A program made the position numbers and the translations under genes. The notes under the pieces are model-generated. The model saw nothing but the letters and a program-made list of their open reading frames with translations, searched no databases and was not told the DNA's origin. A stretch of DNA of 64,000 nucleotides from Leptotrichia hongkongensis (GTDB taxonomy: Bacteria > Fusobacteriota > Fusobacteriia > Fusobacteriales > Leptotrichiaceae), in contig NZ_JBGORW010000006.1 in NCBI RefSeq assembly GCF_041538065.1, positions 62,001 through 126,000 on the forward strand. The letters run 5' to 3'. This document shows, piece by piece, positions 36,001 through 43,347 of this stretch (its first letter is position 1; every line of letters starts with the position of its first letter).

Positions 36001-37461
36001 ATCAGTAATTGTTGTAAGTTCTGTTATCTTTGGCGGAATTGGAATTTCAGGATTTACAAATTCAGAAAATTCTCCAATAATCTCCCTTCCACGCATTTTC
36101 ACAGCCCCAATTTCAATTATCTTGTCATTAAAAGGATCAAATCCTGTCGTTTCAATATCGAATACAACATAAATTTCATCTTCAATCATCTTGTCCTTAG
36201 GATTTGTAATCAAGTCCTGCTCGTCATCAACTACATACGCCTCCATCCCAAAAATAACCTTAAAATCCTCATTTGCCTCTTTAAACGCAAACGGAAATGA
36301 ATGTACTACTCCGTAATCTGTTACAGCAATCCCGCTATGCCCAAATTCTTTAGCTCTTTTCGCATAATCCTTGATTGACATAACTCCGCTCATTTCACTC
36401 ATATTCGTGTGTGCATGAAGTTCTATTCTTTTTTTGGGTGCATTGTCCTCTTTTTTCACATCTTTAGATTCTATAGCTTCCACTCTTTGCGTTCTCACAT
36501 ACTTTTCACCACTATACATATCCGCCTCAAAACTTCCAGTAACCTTTACCCATTCCCCAAGTTTTACCTTAATATCCTCATTCGTGTTAAAAAATATTCT
36601 GCAGCTAACAGAGTCTGTATAATCTGTAATCATAAAATCACACATTAACTTCCCATTCTTAGTTTCTCTCATATCTACGTTAAATATCTTTCCTTCTAGT
36701 GCCACATCATCACCATTGTTCAAAATATCAAGTGTTGAAAATGGCATAGCATCTAAATCAGGAATTTTTTTCCATTTGTAGTTACCTTTGTTACTATCTC
36801 CATTAGCATTTCCGCCATTTGAATAACCGTTTCCGTTATTTCCATTATTAAAATTTCCATTTCCTCCATATTTACTGCCATTACCATTACTTACACTAGC
36901 ATTTTCATACTTTGGAAGTTCGCTTGCCTTTACCGAATTTAATTCATTTTGAGCCTTAATTTTAGCCTTCACTTCCTCAAAATCCCCATTTACAAACTCA
37001 ATTTTTATCGAATTGTCCATACATTCATAAATTTTTCTTGTAAGTTCTTCCTTTGCCTCAGTTCTTTTGGCCTCTTCTATCAAATGATGCGACGGTAATT
37101 TTATAAACACCGTATTTCCCAAACTTTCCACTTCATAACTTGCAAAAATATACTGATATCTCTTACTCTCATGTTTATAATTCTCAATTGCAAATTTTAC
37201 AAATCCAATAACATCCTTCTGTATCAATTCAGGATTAACATCCATCTTAATCTTCAATTTTAAACCATTTTCAAAACTCTTATAAAGCAGCTGCCTCAAA
37301 TCCTGTATCTCATTATGTGCCTCAAAATTATGAACCCTCACAAATATTTCAATCTCTCTCTTTTTAGAAAATAAATTAACATACTCAATCTCAAAATTCT
37401 TAATTCCGTATTTCCTAAAAAAATCTTCTGATGGCTTAACCTTTAAATACTTCGTACTCAT
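33064..37461 (-). CDS. polC: PolC-type DNA polymerase III alpha subunit
   Basis: This 1465-residue replicative polymerase has an N-terminal domain, an Asn/Gly-rich linker (about 192-226), an OB fold (about 250-335), a PHP domain beginning RIELHAHTNMSEMSGV, an inserted 3'-5' exonuclease with DIETTGFDPF (435-444) and HNAKFDVGF, and the polymerase core with GSRGSVGSSIVAYLMGITEVN, the zinc cluster CPKCKHTEF...CPECGTKY, PDIDLNFSGEYQ and ATGEHP-like TGQHPGGMIVVP. This is the Gram-positive-type enzyme, known also in Fusobacteria and Thermotogae. The start has an AGGGGG site about 13 bases upstream. Confidence 0.97.
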   Translation of the reverse strand: MSTKYLKVKPSEDFFRKYGIKNFEIEYVNLFSKKREIEIFVRVHNFEAHNEIQDLRQLLYKSFENGLKLKIKMDVNPELIQKDVIGFVKFAIENYKHESKRYQYIFASYEVESLGNTVFIKLPSHHLIEEAKRTEAKEELTRKIYECMDNSIKIEFVNGDFEEVKAKIKAQNELNSVKASELPKYENASVSNGNGSKYGGNGNFNNGNNGNGYSNGGNANGDSNKGNYKWKKIPDLDAMPFSTLDILNNGDDVALEGKIFNVDMRETKNGKLMCDFMITDYTDSVSCRIFFNTNEDIKVKLGEWVKVTGSFEADMYSGEKYVRTQRVEAIESKDVKKEDNAPKKRIELHAHTNMSEMSGVMSIKDYAKRAKEFGHSGIAVTDYGVVHSFPFAFKEANEDFKVIFGMEAYVVDDEQDLITNPKDKMIEDEIYVVFDIETTGFDPFNDKIIEIGAVKMRGREIIGEFSEFVNPEIPIPPKITELTTITDEMVANAEKIETVLPRFLEFCTDTTVVAHNAKFDVGFIKQKTIEQGLEYSPSVIDTLPLARTLLPDSRGYGLANLVKYFGITLETHHRAVDDAKATAEVFQKFLNMILSKGILKLIEINTDLQPNIQNSETLNTMILVKNQAGLRDLYELVSRSNIEFFGMRRPRIPKTLLNSMRENLLIASSASASERNKGELVNLYLRGAEKDDIEEKARFYDYIEIHPHTNYADMVERTSKEIESYDIIKEMNKYFYELGKSQNKIVVATGDTHYLEEREAINRNVLLLGSGTMWKTETSEGVRGYEFFDRKLYFKTTEEMLEAFDYLGEEAAQEVVVENTHKINDMIEQVRPIPTGFYPPKIDGAEDEVREMTYKKLEELYGENIDKSLKERVEKELNSIIQNGFAVLYLIAQKLVHKSVDAGYLVGSRGSVGSSIVAYLMGITEVNGLYPHYRCPKCKHTEFMNEEGSGVDYPDKNCPECGTKYIKDGHAIPFEVFMGFNGDKVPDIDLNFSGEYQGEIHKYTEELFGSDNVFRAGTISTLAEKNAFGYVKKYLEEVEGTPEIKERKAEVMRIAKGCEGARKTTGQHPGGMIVVPKDKSIYDFCPIQRPANDMKSTSKTTHFDYHVMDEQLVKLDILGHDDPTTLRILQDLTDVDIYTIPLDDKEVMSLFSGTEALGVTPDEIGSPTGTSGIPEFGTSFVKQMLVDTRPKTFAELVRISGLSHGTDVWLNNAQDYVRSGIATLSQIITVRDDIMNKLIDDGLDKSLAFSIMEFVRKGQPTKNREKWQEYSKTMKEHGVEQWYIDSCEKIKYMFPKGHAVAYVMMAVRIAYFKVHYPIEFYTAFLNRKVGDFKMTTMFRPVEELKRAKMEMDRKGNLNAKEKQELFLYEILIEMHYRKIELEQIDIYKSQAKLFTIQDGKIRMPLIAMDGLGEAVAENIVSERKVDFLSIEDLVKRTKLNKTIVELMKEYGCLKDLSATNQQTLF

Positions 37462-37619
37462 TTTTCTATCTATGCCCCCTATTTCTTTTTCTATTTTTTA
37501 TCAAATAACTTTAAATCAACTTCTATTTTCAAATGTTTTCACTAAGTTATTTTTCTTAATTTTTTTTAGATTATTTTAGTTAATAAAGATTTTTCTATTA
37601 ATTTATATTTTTTTCTTTT

Positions 37620-37790
37620 TTTTACGTAAAGGGGATCAGTCACCATCCCCTTTACAATCCCCGCTCGTCTAAGCATTTTTTTGAAACAAAATCGAAACTC
37701 GCTGCGTAAAACTTCGCTCAAACAGTCGATTTTATTTCCAAAAAATCACGACACTTTTTAGTTTAATTATAATGATTAATTTAACTAAAA
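37620..37790 (+). repeat. REP-like hairpin element, copy b
   Basis: A perfect 11-bp stem (37626-37636 with 37645-37655) encloses an 8-base loop reading GGTGACTG on the minus strand; on that strand GCGGGGATT precedes it. Boxes AACTCGCT (37696-37703) and GCTCAAACAG (37716-37725) follow. It faces copy c across about 350 bases; together they fill most of the 736-base gap between polC and fba. Confidence 0.7.
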
Positions 37791-37799
37791 CAAAAATTA

Positions 37800-38012
37800 G
37801 TAAAAATTTTGTCAAAAAAATATTTGCTATGATTTTTCGAGATTTTAATTTTTCAGTAAAAGACAACTTGTTTGAGCTTTTCTATCATATTTAAATTAAT
37901 AAAACTTTACGAGATTAAAATAACTTTTGTTAAAAGCGAGTTTTGTCTTTTGCTGTAAAATTGAAATTCGGTAGCGGGAGTGCAGAGGTATGGCGTCTGA
38001 TACCTCTGCGTT
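37800..38012 (-). repeat. REP-like hairpin element, copy c
   Basis: A perfect 10-bp stem (37982-37991 with 38000-38009) encloses the loop GGCGTCTG on the plus strand, preceded by GCGGGAGT. To its left TGTTTGAGCTTTT (37869-37881) and AAAGCGAGTTTT (about 37933) are the inverted forms of the boxes in copies a and b. Stem bases differ from the other copies but still pair. Confidence 0.7.
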
Positions 38013-38128
38013 AAAAAAACTAATATTAAATAAAACATTTATTAATCAAAAAAATCTAAAAAAAAATTTAATTTAAATAAATTAACTTTATTATATAATT
38101 TTTACAATATTTTAGCAATACAATTTCC

Positions 38129-38168
38129 AAAAATAAAAACTGACTCATCTCTTTTAAACAAGCCAGTT
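38129..38168 (-). terminator. terminator of fba
   Basis: On the minus strand AACTGGCT (38168-38161) pairs with AGTCAGTT (38145-38138), with one G-U pair, followed by a T-rich run. Confidence 0.7.
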
Positions 38169-38197
38169 CTTATATTCAATTTATTTTTTATAAAAAA

Positions 38198-39085
38198 TTA
38201 TTTTACAGAAGCCTCGTAGATTCCTTCGATTGTTGCTTCTAAAGTTTTGTTAAATTCTTCATCACTTTGCTGTGCTGATAGTCCTTCAGTTAATGCTCTT
38301 GAGAAACTTGCGATTATTCCTTTATTTTTTGAAAGAATTTCATTTGCTTTTTCTCTTGGATAACCTCCTGATAATGCTACCACTCTTACAACTCTTGGAT
38401 GTTTTGTCAAATCTTCATAAAAGTTTTCAACTGTTGGCAATGTTACTTTTAACATAACATTTGAAGTTTCAGGCAATTTATCAAGATGCTTTTTAATTTC
38501 ATTTTTTAATATTGTTTCACATTCTGCTTTATCAGTATTATGAATATCTACTTCTGGTTCAATTATTGGAACAAGTCCTGCAGCAATAATCTTATTTGCA
38601 ACTTCAAATTGCTGATCTACAACTTTTTTAATTCCTGTTTGTGATGCCTTTTTTATAACAGAACGCATTTTTGTCCCAAAAATATGTCTTTCGTTTGCTC
38701 TTTTCAAAAGTTCATCCAATTCTGGCATTGGTTTCATTGTTTGAACCCCATCTTCCAATTCTTCAAGTCCTTTGTCAACTTTTAAGAATGGCAAGACTCC
38801 TTTTTCTTCCCACAAGAAATCCGCTGTATATTTTCCATCGATTTTTCTATCCATAGTTTGCTCAAATAAAATAGCACCTAAAATTTTTGTATCGTTAAAA
38901 GCTGGACTCTTTATAATCCTAGTTCTCATTTTATGAATCAAATCAAACATCTCTGCATCATTTGAATATTCATTTTCATCAATTCCATACAATTTCAACG
39001 CTTTCGGAGTGCTTCCTCCACTTTGATCTAATGCTGCAATAAATCCTTTTCCATTTCTCATTTTTTCCAATTTTTCGTTCATCAT
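38198..39085 (-). CDS. fba: class I fructose-bisphosphate aldolase
   Basis: This 295-residue glycolytic enzyme cleaves fructose 1,6-bisphosphate. It has the bacterial class I pattern GKGFIAALDQSGGSTPKALKLYGI, RTRIIKSPAF, ILFEQTMDR, VPIIEPEVDIH and the Schiff-base Lys region VMLKVTLP. The frame opens at 39100, but AGGAGG there overlaps that ATG; the start at 39085 is 6 bases from the site and fits the family. It has a near-consensus promoter, so expression is probably high. Confidence 0.94.
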   Translation of the reverse strand: MMNEKLEKMRNGKGFIAALDQSGGSTPKALKLYGIDENEYSNDAEMFDLIHKMRTRIIKSPAFNDTKILGAILFEQTMDRKIDGKYTADFLWEEKGVLPFLKVDKGLEELEDGVQTMKPMPELDELLKRANERHIFGTKMRSVIKKASQTGIKKVVDQQFEVANKIIAAGLVPIIEPEVDIHNTDKAECETILKNEIKKHLDKLPETSNVMLKVTLPTVENFYEDLTKHPRVVRVVALSGGYPREKANEILSKNKGIIASFSRALTEGLSAQQSDEEFNKTLEATIEGIYEASVK

Positions 39086-39140
39086 AACTGTCCTCCTCAT
39101 TTAAAATTCAGAATTTTTAAAAATTCCTTTACATATTTTT

Positions 39141-39168
39141 ATCATAGCACTTTTTTCAAAAATGTCAA
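39141..39168 (-). promoter_or_regulatory. promoter of fba
   Basis: On the minus strand TTGACA (39168-39163), 16 bases, then TATGAT (39146-39141), about 56 bases upstream of the start. Confidence 0.75.
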
Positions 39169-39242
39169 TTAAAATTTGAAAATAAAAATTAGAAATATAC
39201 AACCGAACTTTACTTTAAAAATCTTACTTTTATAAATTTATT

Positions 39243-39908
39243 TTAAAAATTTTGAGCTCCTACTAATTTTACTTTTAATACTGCTGGCTGATAAATAACT
39301 TCCTCCGGCATTCCTTTGGCTTTTATTACAAATTTAAATAGGTATGCGTAATTTTTTGAATTTCTTGAAAGCAAAAGATTTGGGTCTGCTTTTCCAATAG
39401 TGTCAGACTGTCCCATCCAGTTGTATTCGTTTACAATTATATCTCCTACTCTGGAAGTTGAGCCTTGTTTTAATTCCATTTCCTGAACATATTGACCTTT
39501 TTTAAAGTCTTTCATTTTTTTTACCCCTTTAGGCATTATAGCTTCCACAAGCAATTTTTCACCTTCATTTGGTACTGCAACATAAATTTTGACATTTTCA
39601 ATTTCAATATTGTCATTTAAAATATCAAAACCAAATGCAAATTTTGCTGATAAATTTTTAACATCCTTATTATCATAATCAAACATCACACCTGCTGTAT
39701 TTGTTTTATAATTTTTATTTCCATTAGGGTTTAAAGAGGTAAACTCCATTTTTTCACCATTTCCCTTATCCAGATTCAAACTTTTTCCAGCAATTACATT
39801 ATTTAAAGTTTTCCCAGCTGTTACAAATGTAAAACTATTTTTTTTACCAAATGCTATAATTCCCATTAGCAACATTAAACTTAAGATTATTCTTTTTAAA
39901 TTAGACAT
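39243..39908 (-). CDS. secreted beta-rich protein of unknown function
   Basis: The 221-residue product has a signal peptide (MSNLKRIILSLMLLMGIIAFG) and a mature part dominated by predicted strands, with no cysteines. I do not recognise a domain. Stretches such as FDYDNKDVKNLSAKFAFGFDI and VKIYVAVPNEGEKLLVEAIMPKG suggest a beta-sandwich, possibly a periplasmic or surface protein. AAGGAGG precedes the start. It is transcribed alone, divergently from yebC. Confidence 0.68.
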   Translation of the reverse strand: MSNLKRIILSLMLLMGIIAFGKKNSFTFVTAGKTLNNVIAGKSLNLDKGNGEKMEFTSLNPNGNKNYKTNTAGVMFDYDNKDVKNLSAKFAFGFDILNDNIEIENVKIYVAVPNEGEKLLVEAIMPKGVKKMKDFKKGQYVQEMELKQGSTSRVGDIIVNEYNWMGQSDTIGKADPNLLLSRNSKNYAYLFKFVIKAKGMPEEVIYQPAVLKVKLVGAQNF

Positions 39909-40010
39909 TTTAATTTCCTCCTTAAATTATTTATGTAATAATATTTTATAATATTCCTTTATTTTTTACAAATTTATTTTTATTTCTCAAAATTTCCTTT
40001 AATTTCCCCA

Positions 40011-40039
40011 TTGATTAGACTTTTTTTTTATGATATAAT
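40011..40039 (+). promoter_or_regulatory. promoter of yebC
   Basis: TTGATT (40011-40016), a 17-base spacer of mostly T, then TATAAT (40034-40039) with an upstream TG (extended -10). Confidence 0.75.
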
Positions 40040-40068
40040 TTTTTATATAATTAATTTAGGAGGAAAAA

Positions 40069-40788
40069 ATGGGAAGACATGGTACAATAGCTGGGCGTAA
40101 GGAAGCACAGGATAAAAAAAGAGCTGCATCATTTACAAAACTTGTTAGACTTATAACAGTAGCAGCAAGAGGCGGAGAAAATCCTGAATTTAACGTAGCC
40201 CTAAAACATGCAATCGAAAAAGCAAAAGCAATTAATATGCCTAATGACAATATTAACAGGGCAATCAAGAAAGGAGCAGGAACTGACGGCTCAACAGCCT
40301 TTGAAACATTAAATTACGAAGGTTACGGTCCTGCAGGAGTTGCTATTATTGTAGAAGCTCTTACTGATAATAAAAATAGAACTGCTTCATCTGTAAAGGT
40401 GGCTTTTGATAGAAATGGCGGAAACCTAGGAGTTTCTGGATCAGTTTCATATATGTTCGGAAGAAAAGGTGAAATTATTATTGAAAAAACTGACGATATT
40501 GATGAAGAAGCATTAATGGAAGTGGCACTTGAAGCTGGAATGGAAGATATGGAGACTCTAGAAGATAGTTATTATATCACAACTGAAACAGCGAACTTTG
40601 ACGCAGTAGCAGATGCTTTAAGAAACGCAGGATACACTTTGCTTGAAGCAGATATTCAATACTTACCGTCTATAGAGGTTGACACTCTTAGCGAAGAAGA
40701 TTTACAAAAATTAAGAAAGTTAATCGATACTCTAGAAAATGACGATGATGTACAAAAAGTTCATCACAACTATGCTGGAGAATTATAA
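40069..40788 (+). CDS. yebC: YebC/PmpR family protein
   Basis: This 239-residue cytoplasmic protein begins MGRHGTIAGRKEAQDKKRAA and has FTKLVRLITVAARGG, NMPNDNINRAIKKGAG, YEGYGPAGVAIIVEALTDNKNRT and GGNLGVSGSVSYMF, the family signature. YebC proteins were called transcription regulators; more recent work on the family points to help with translation of difficult stretches. AGGAGG lies 8 bases before the start. It is a single gene with its own promoter and terminator. Confidence 0.95.
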   Translation: MGRHGTIAGRKEAQDKKRAASFTKLVRLITVAARGGENPEFNVALKHAIEKAKAINMPNDNINRAIKKGAGTDGSTAFETLNYEGYGPAGVAIIVEALTDNKNRTASSVKVAFDRNGGNLGVSGSVSYMFGRKGEIIIEKTDDIDEEALMEVALEAGMEDMETLEDSYYITTETANFDAVADALRNAGYTLLEADIQYLPSIEVDTLSEEDLQKLRKLIDTLENDDDVQKVHHNYAGEL

Positions 40789-40817
40789 TAAACATTTATA
40801 AATTTAAAAATTTAAAT

Positions 40818-40845
40818 TGCGGAATTATTTTCCGCATTTATTTTT
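40818..40845 (+). terminator. terminator of yebC
   Basis: TGCGGAA (40818-40824) pairs with TTCCGCA (40830-40836), followed by TTTATTTTTATT. Confidence 0.78.
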
Positions 40846-40953
40846 ATTATAAGTTACAACATTAATTAAATGTAGCAATTTACAATATTTATTGTATATT
40901 TCCTATTTAAATAAAAAATTTTATTGATAAAAAATAAAAAGGAGTTATATTTT

Positions 40954-41682
40954 ATGAAAAAAAACGGAGAAGAAACAGTTACTCAGATAAAAAATATGAA
41001 AATTATTCAACGAAATGACTTTCAAAACTTTACACTTGATTCTGTCCTACTTGCAGACTTTGTAAAAATTAATAGAAAAACTAAAAAAGTCCTTGATATT
41101 GGAACTGGCTGTGGAATTATTGCATTACTTCTAGCACAACGTTCAAAAGCACAAATTATAGGTATAGAATTACAGGAAACAATGGCAAAAATTGCAAAGA
41201 GAAATACTGAAAACAATAATTTTAAAAGTCAAGTTCAGATAGTAAATGAAGACATTAAGAATTACAAAAATATTTTTACTCGTGACGAATTTGACGCAAT
41301 TGTTACAAATCCTCCGTATTTTGAATTTACTGGCGACATTTCCCAGACAAACGATTTAGAGCAGCTGGCATATGCAAGACACAATATCAATTTGACACTT
41401 GAGGAAATTATAAAAATTTCTTCTTACTTATTAAAAAATATGGGCAGTTTCTCAATCGTATTTCGAAGCGAACGTCTAGTAGAAGTTCTGGCACTTTTAC
41501 AAAAATACAATTTAGAACCAAAAAGAATGAAAAATTGTTACACAAAATGGAATGAAAATTCTAAAATTTGCCTTCTAGAAGCTATAAAGGATGCAAAAAA
41601 AGGATTTTGCATTGAAATGCCTATTTTTGCTTATGATGAAAATGGAAAAAAAAGTGAATATATCGAAAATTTATATAAATAA
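40954..41682 (+). CDS. tRNA1(Val) A37 N6-methyltransferase-like (TrmN6/YfiC)
   Basis: This 242-residue SAM-dependent methyltransferase has VLDIGTGCGIIALLLAQ (motif I), IGIELQ, DAIVTNPPYFEFTG with the NPPY catalytic motif of N6-adenine methylases, and a family-typical N-terminus (IIQRNDFQNFTLDSVLLADF). ATG at 40954 has AAGGAG 10 bases before it; the upstream TTG at 40924 does not. It likely methylates A37 of a tRNA. No close operon partner is present. Confidence 0.86.
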   Translation: MKKNGEETVTQIKNMKIIQRNDFQNFTLDSVLLADFVKINRKTKKVLDIGTGCGIIALLLAQRSKAQIIGIELQETMAKIAKRNTENNNFKSQVQIVNEDIKNYKNIFTRDEFDAIVTNPPYFEFTGDISQTNDLEQLAYARHNINLTLEEIIKISSYLLKNMGSFSIVFRSERLVEVLALLQKYNLEPKRMKNCYTKWNENSKICLLEAIKDAKKGFCIEMPIFAYDENGKKSEYIENLYK

Positions 41683-41728
41683 GGAACTGCCTTAAAATGA
41701 TTAAAATTTTGAGTTTAGCTTTTTTGTC

Positions 41729-41845
41729 TAGAGCTGGATATATACTCAAACCTATTTAAAATTAAACTACTAAAAATTATATAGATTTAGGGTTTGAGTA
41801 AAATAGTCATAGCCTTTTGGGTTTAGTTTCAAATAAGTTTTACTA
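41729..41845 (+). repeat. IS630-type MITE, copy 1
   Basis: It contains an inner inverted pair ACTCAAACC (41744-41752) and GGTTTGAGT (41791-41799) and ends AAGTTTTACTA before TA at 41846-41847. It matches the reverse complement of 42811-42945; the left end is less well preserved. It lies in the 333-base gap 41683-42015. Confidence 0.6.
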
Positions 41846-41954
41846 TAATAAAACTATTTTAAAGTAAAACTGAGAATTTTCATTTAATTAGTTTCTGTAT
41901 GAAATCGTCAGTTTGATATTAAAAGTCGGTACTTTTTATGTATAAAAAGAATAT

Positions 41955-42004
41955 AAAAAAACAGCACTTCTTATCTTAAATTTGATATTGAATATGCTGT
42001 TTTT
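41955..42004. terminator. bidirectional terminator
   Basis: AAAACAGCA (41958-41966) pairs with TGCTGTTTT (41995-42003), with T runs on both strands. It ends the leftward methyltransferase gene and could also end rightward transcription. Confidence 0.65.
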
Positions 42005-42015
42005 CTATTTTGACT

Positions 42016-42765
42016 CTATTTTCTGAATGTAATGCAATAAAATCTGTTGTTCCATAAAAAATCCGTCTTCTTTTCTTTTACACTTTCAGGTATACATTTT
42101 TGAATTTCACTTAAATCAAAATCTGTATTTTTATAATAATTTTTTGTAAAAATACTTTTTTTATATTGAGTTCCAATAAAATCTTCAGTTTCGTCTGCAA
42201 TCATTATCTTTGAACCAGGTTTTGATACACGAATCATTTCTTTTACAGCTAGAGCCTTATCAGTAAAAAAATTAATTCCTCCCACATGAAAAACAATATC
42301 AAAAACATTATCTTTAAAAGGTAAATCCTCAGCACAGCAATTTACTAATGTAAGATTTGTTCTTTTTTTCCAGATAGAATGACATTTTTTTAACATTCCA
42401 TAGGAAATGTCTATACCTGTAAAGTCTAAAGATTTTAAATCAATATTTTGAGGAATGAAATTTAAATCCTTTCCCGTACCGATAGAAACATATAAAACAG
42501 AAATGCCATTTCTCCATTCCAAATGTTTCATAAGATTTTTTCTCATTTCTGAAACTGTATTTCCATATCTGAACAATCCTATCCATTTTTCACCAAAATC
42601 ATACCAGAATGATAATTTATCATACATATCCATATATTTTTTATTATCTCCTGCGAGATAGTCTCTGTTTACATATGAAAATATTTTCTCATCTCCTTTT
42701 AAATTTTGAATATCAATATTTTCTTTAATTTTTTCTAGAAATTTTTCCTTAGCAGTTCTCATCAT
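42016..42765 (-). CDS. class I SAM-dependent methyltransferase (UbiE/Methyltransf_11 type)
   Basis: This 249-residue protein has a Rossmann-like SAM site (VLYVSIGTGKDLNFIP, motif I with SIGTG), FTGIDISYGMLKKC, CCAEDLPFKDNVFDIVFHVGGINFF and EMIRVSKPGSKIMIADET. An N-terminal helical region of about 90 residues precedes the domain. The substrate is unknown. The start at 42765 was chosen over a TTG five codons upstream. The gene lies between two inverted MITE copies. Confidence 0.83.
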   Translation of the reverse strand: MMRTAKEKFLEKIKENIDIQNLKGDEKIFSYVNRDYLAGDNKKYMDMYDKLSFWYDFGEKWIGLFRYGNTVSEMRKNLMKHLEWRNGISVLYVSIGTGKDLNFIPQNIDLKSLDFTGIDISYGMLKKCHSIWKKRTNLTLVNCCAEDLPFKDNVFDIVFHVGGINFFTDKALAVKEMIRVSKPGSKIMIADETEDFIGTQYKKSIFTKNYYKNTDFDLSEIQKCIPESVKEKKTDFLWNNRFYCITFRK

Positions 42766-42810
42766 AGCACTCTCTTTCAATTTTTTTATTATACAAACTA
42801 AATTTATTTA

Positions 42811-42945
42811 TAGTAAAACTAGTTTAAAACAGAACTCAAAAATTATGACTATTTTACTCAAACCCTAAATTATATAATTTCTATCAGTTTAATTTTAAAT
42901 GGGTTCGAGTATATAATAAATTTTCTGATTAAACAGATAACACTA
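42811..42945 (-). repeat. IS630-type MITE, copy 2
   Basis: This 135-bp element has ends TAGTAAAAC and AACACTA flanked by TA on both sides (42809-42810 and 42946-42947). Its left end resembles the end of the IS630 copies at 55.4 and 57.8 kb. The inner pair is ACTCAAACCC (42856-42865) with GGGTTCGAGT (42901-42910). It is inverted relative to copy 1 at 41.7 kb. Confidence 0.65.
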
Positions 42946-43064
42946 TATATAGTGCAATCTCTAACCAGTCAACTGATTGTACTACATTTTTTTCAAATTA
43001 TCAATTGTTTTTACCTTTAAATATTGGAGAATTATCACATGTTATAATAATTAACACTAATTTC

Positions 43065-43276
43065 CTTTTAAAAATAAGAATAAATTTTTGTAATGGAATT
43101 GTTCAATAGCTAATTCATAATTATTTAACTTTTACCTTTTTTTATTTTCCTAGAATACAGCATAATTACCACAAAACCTTATCTTGCAGTAAAGATTTAT
43201 CCTAATAATTAAAAATTGTGGCAAGATTGCCACGAACCTATAGCTAGCCTATGACATTTTCTGTACTGACAAAAAA
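43065..43276. repeat. structured dispersed repeat, copy B
   Basis: The left part matches 6825-6860, the middle (ACCACAAAACCTTATCTTGC) matches 58424-58440, and the right part has the palindrome GTGGCAAGATTGCCAC followed by a variant of CCTATGGCTAGTC. ACCACAA and TTGTGGC can pair over an inner loop. It fills much of the 582-base gap before murA. Confidence 0.65.
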
Positions 43277-43279
43277 ATA

Positions 43280-43325
43280 GAAGCTGAATCAAAATTTTAA
43301 TCATTTTGAGACAGCTTCTTTTTTA
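43280..43325. terminator. terminator of murA
   Basis: GAAGCTG (43280-43286) pairs with CAGCTTC (43312-43318), extended inward by AAAATT-type pairs; T-rich tracts lie on both strands. Confidence 0.72.
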
Positions 43326-43347
43326 TTATTCAAAATATTGTTTATTT

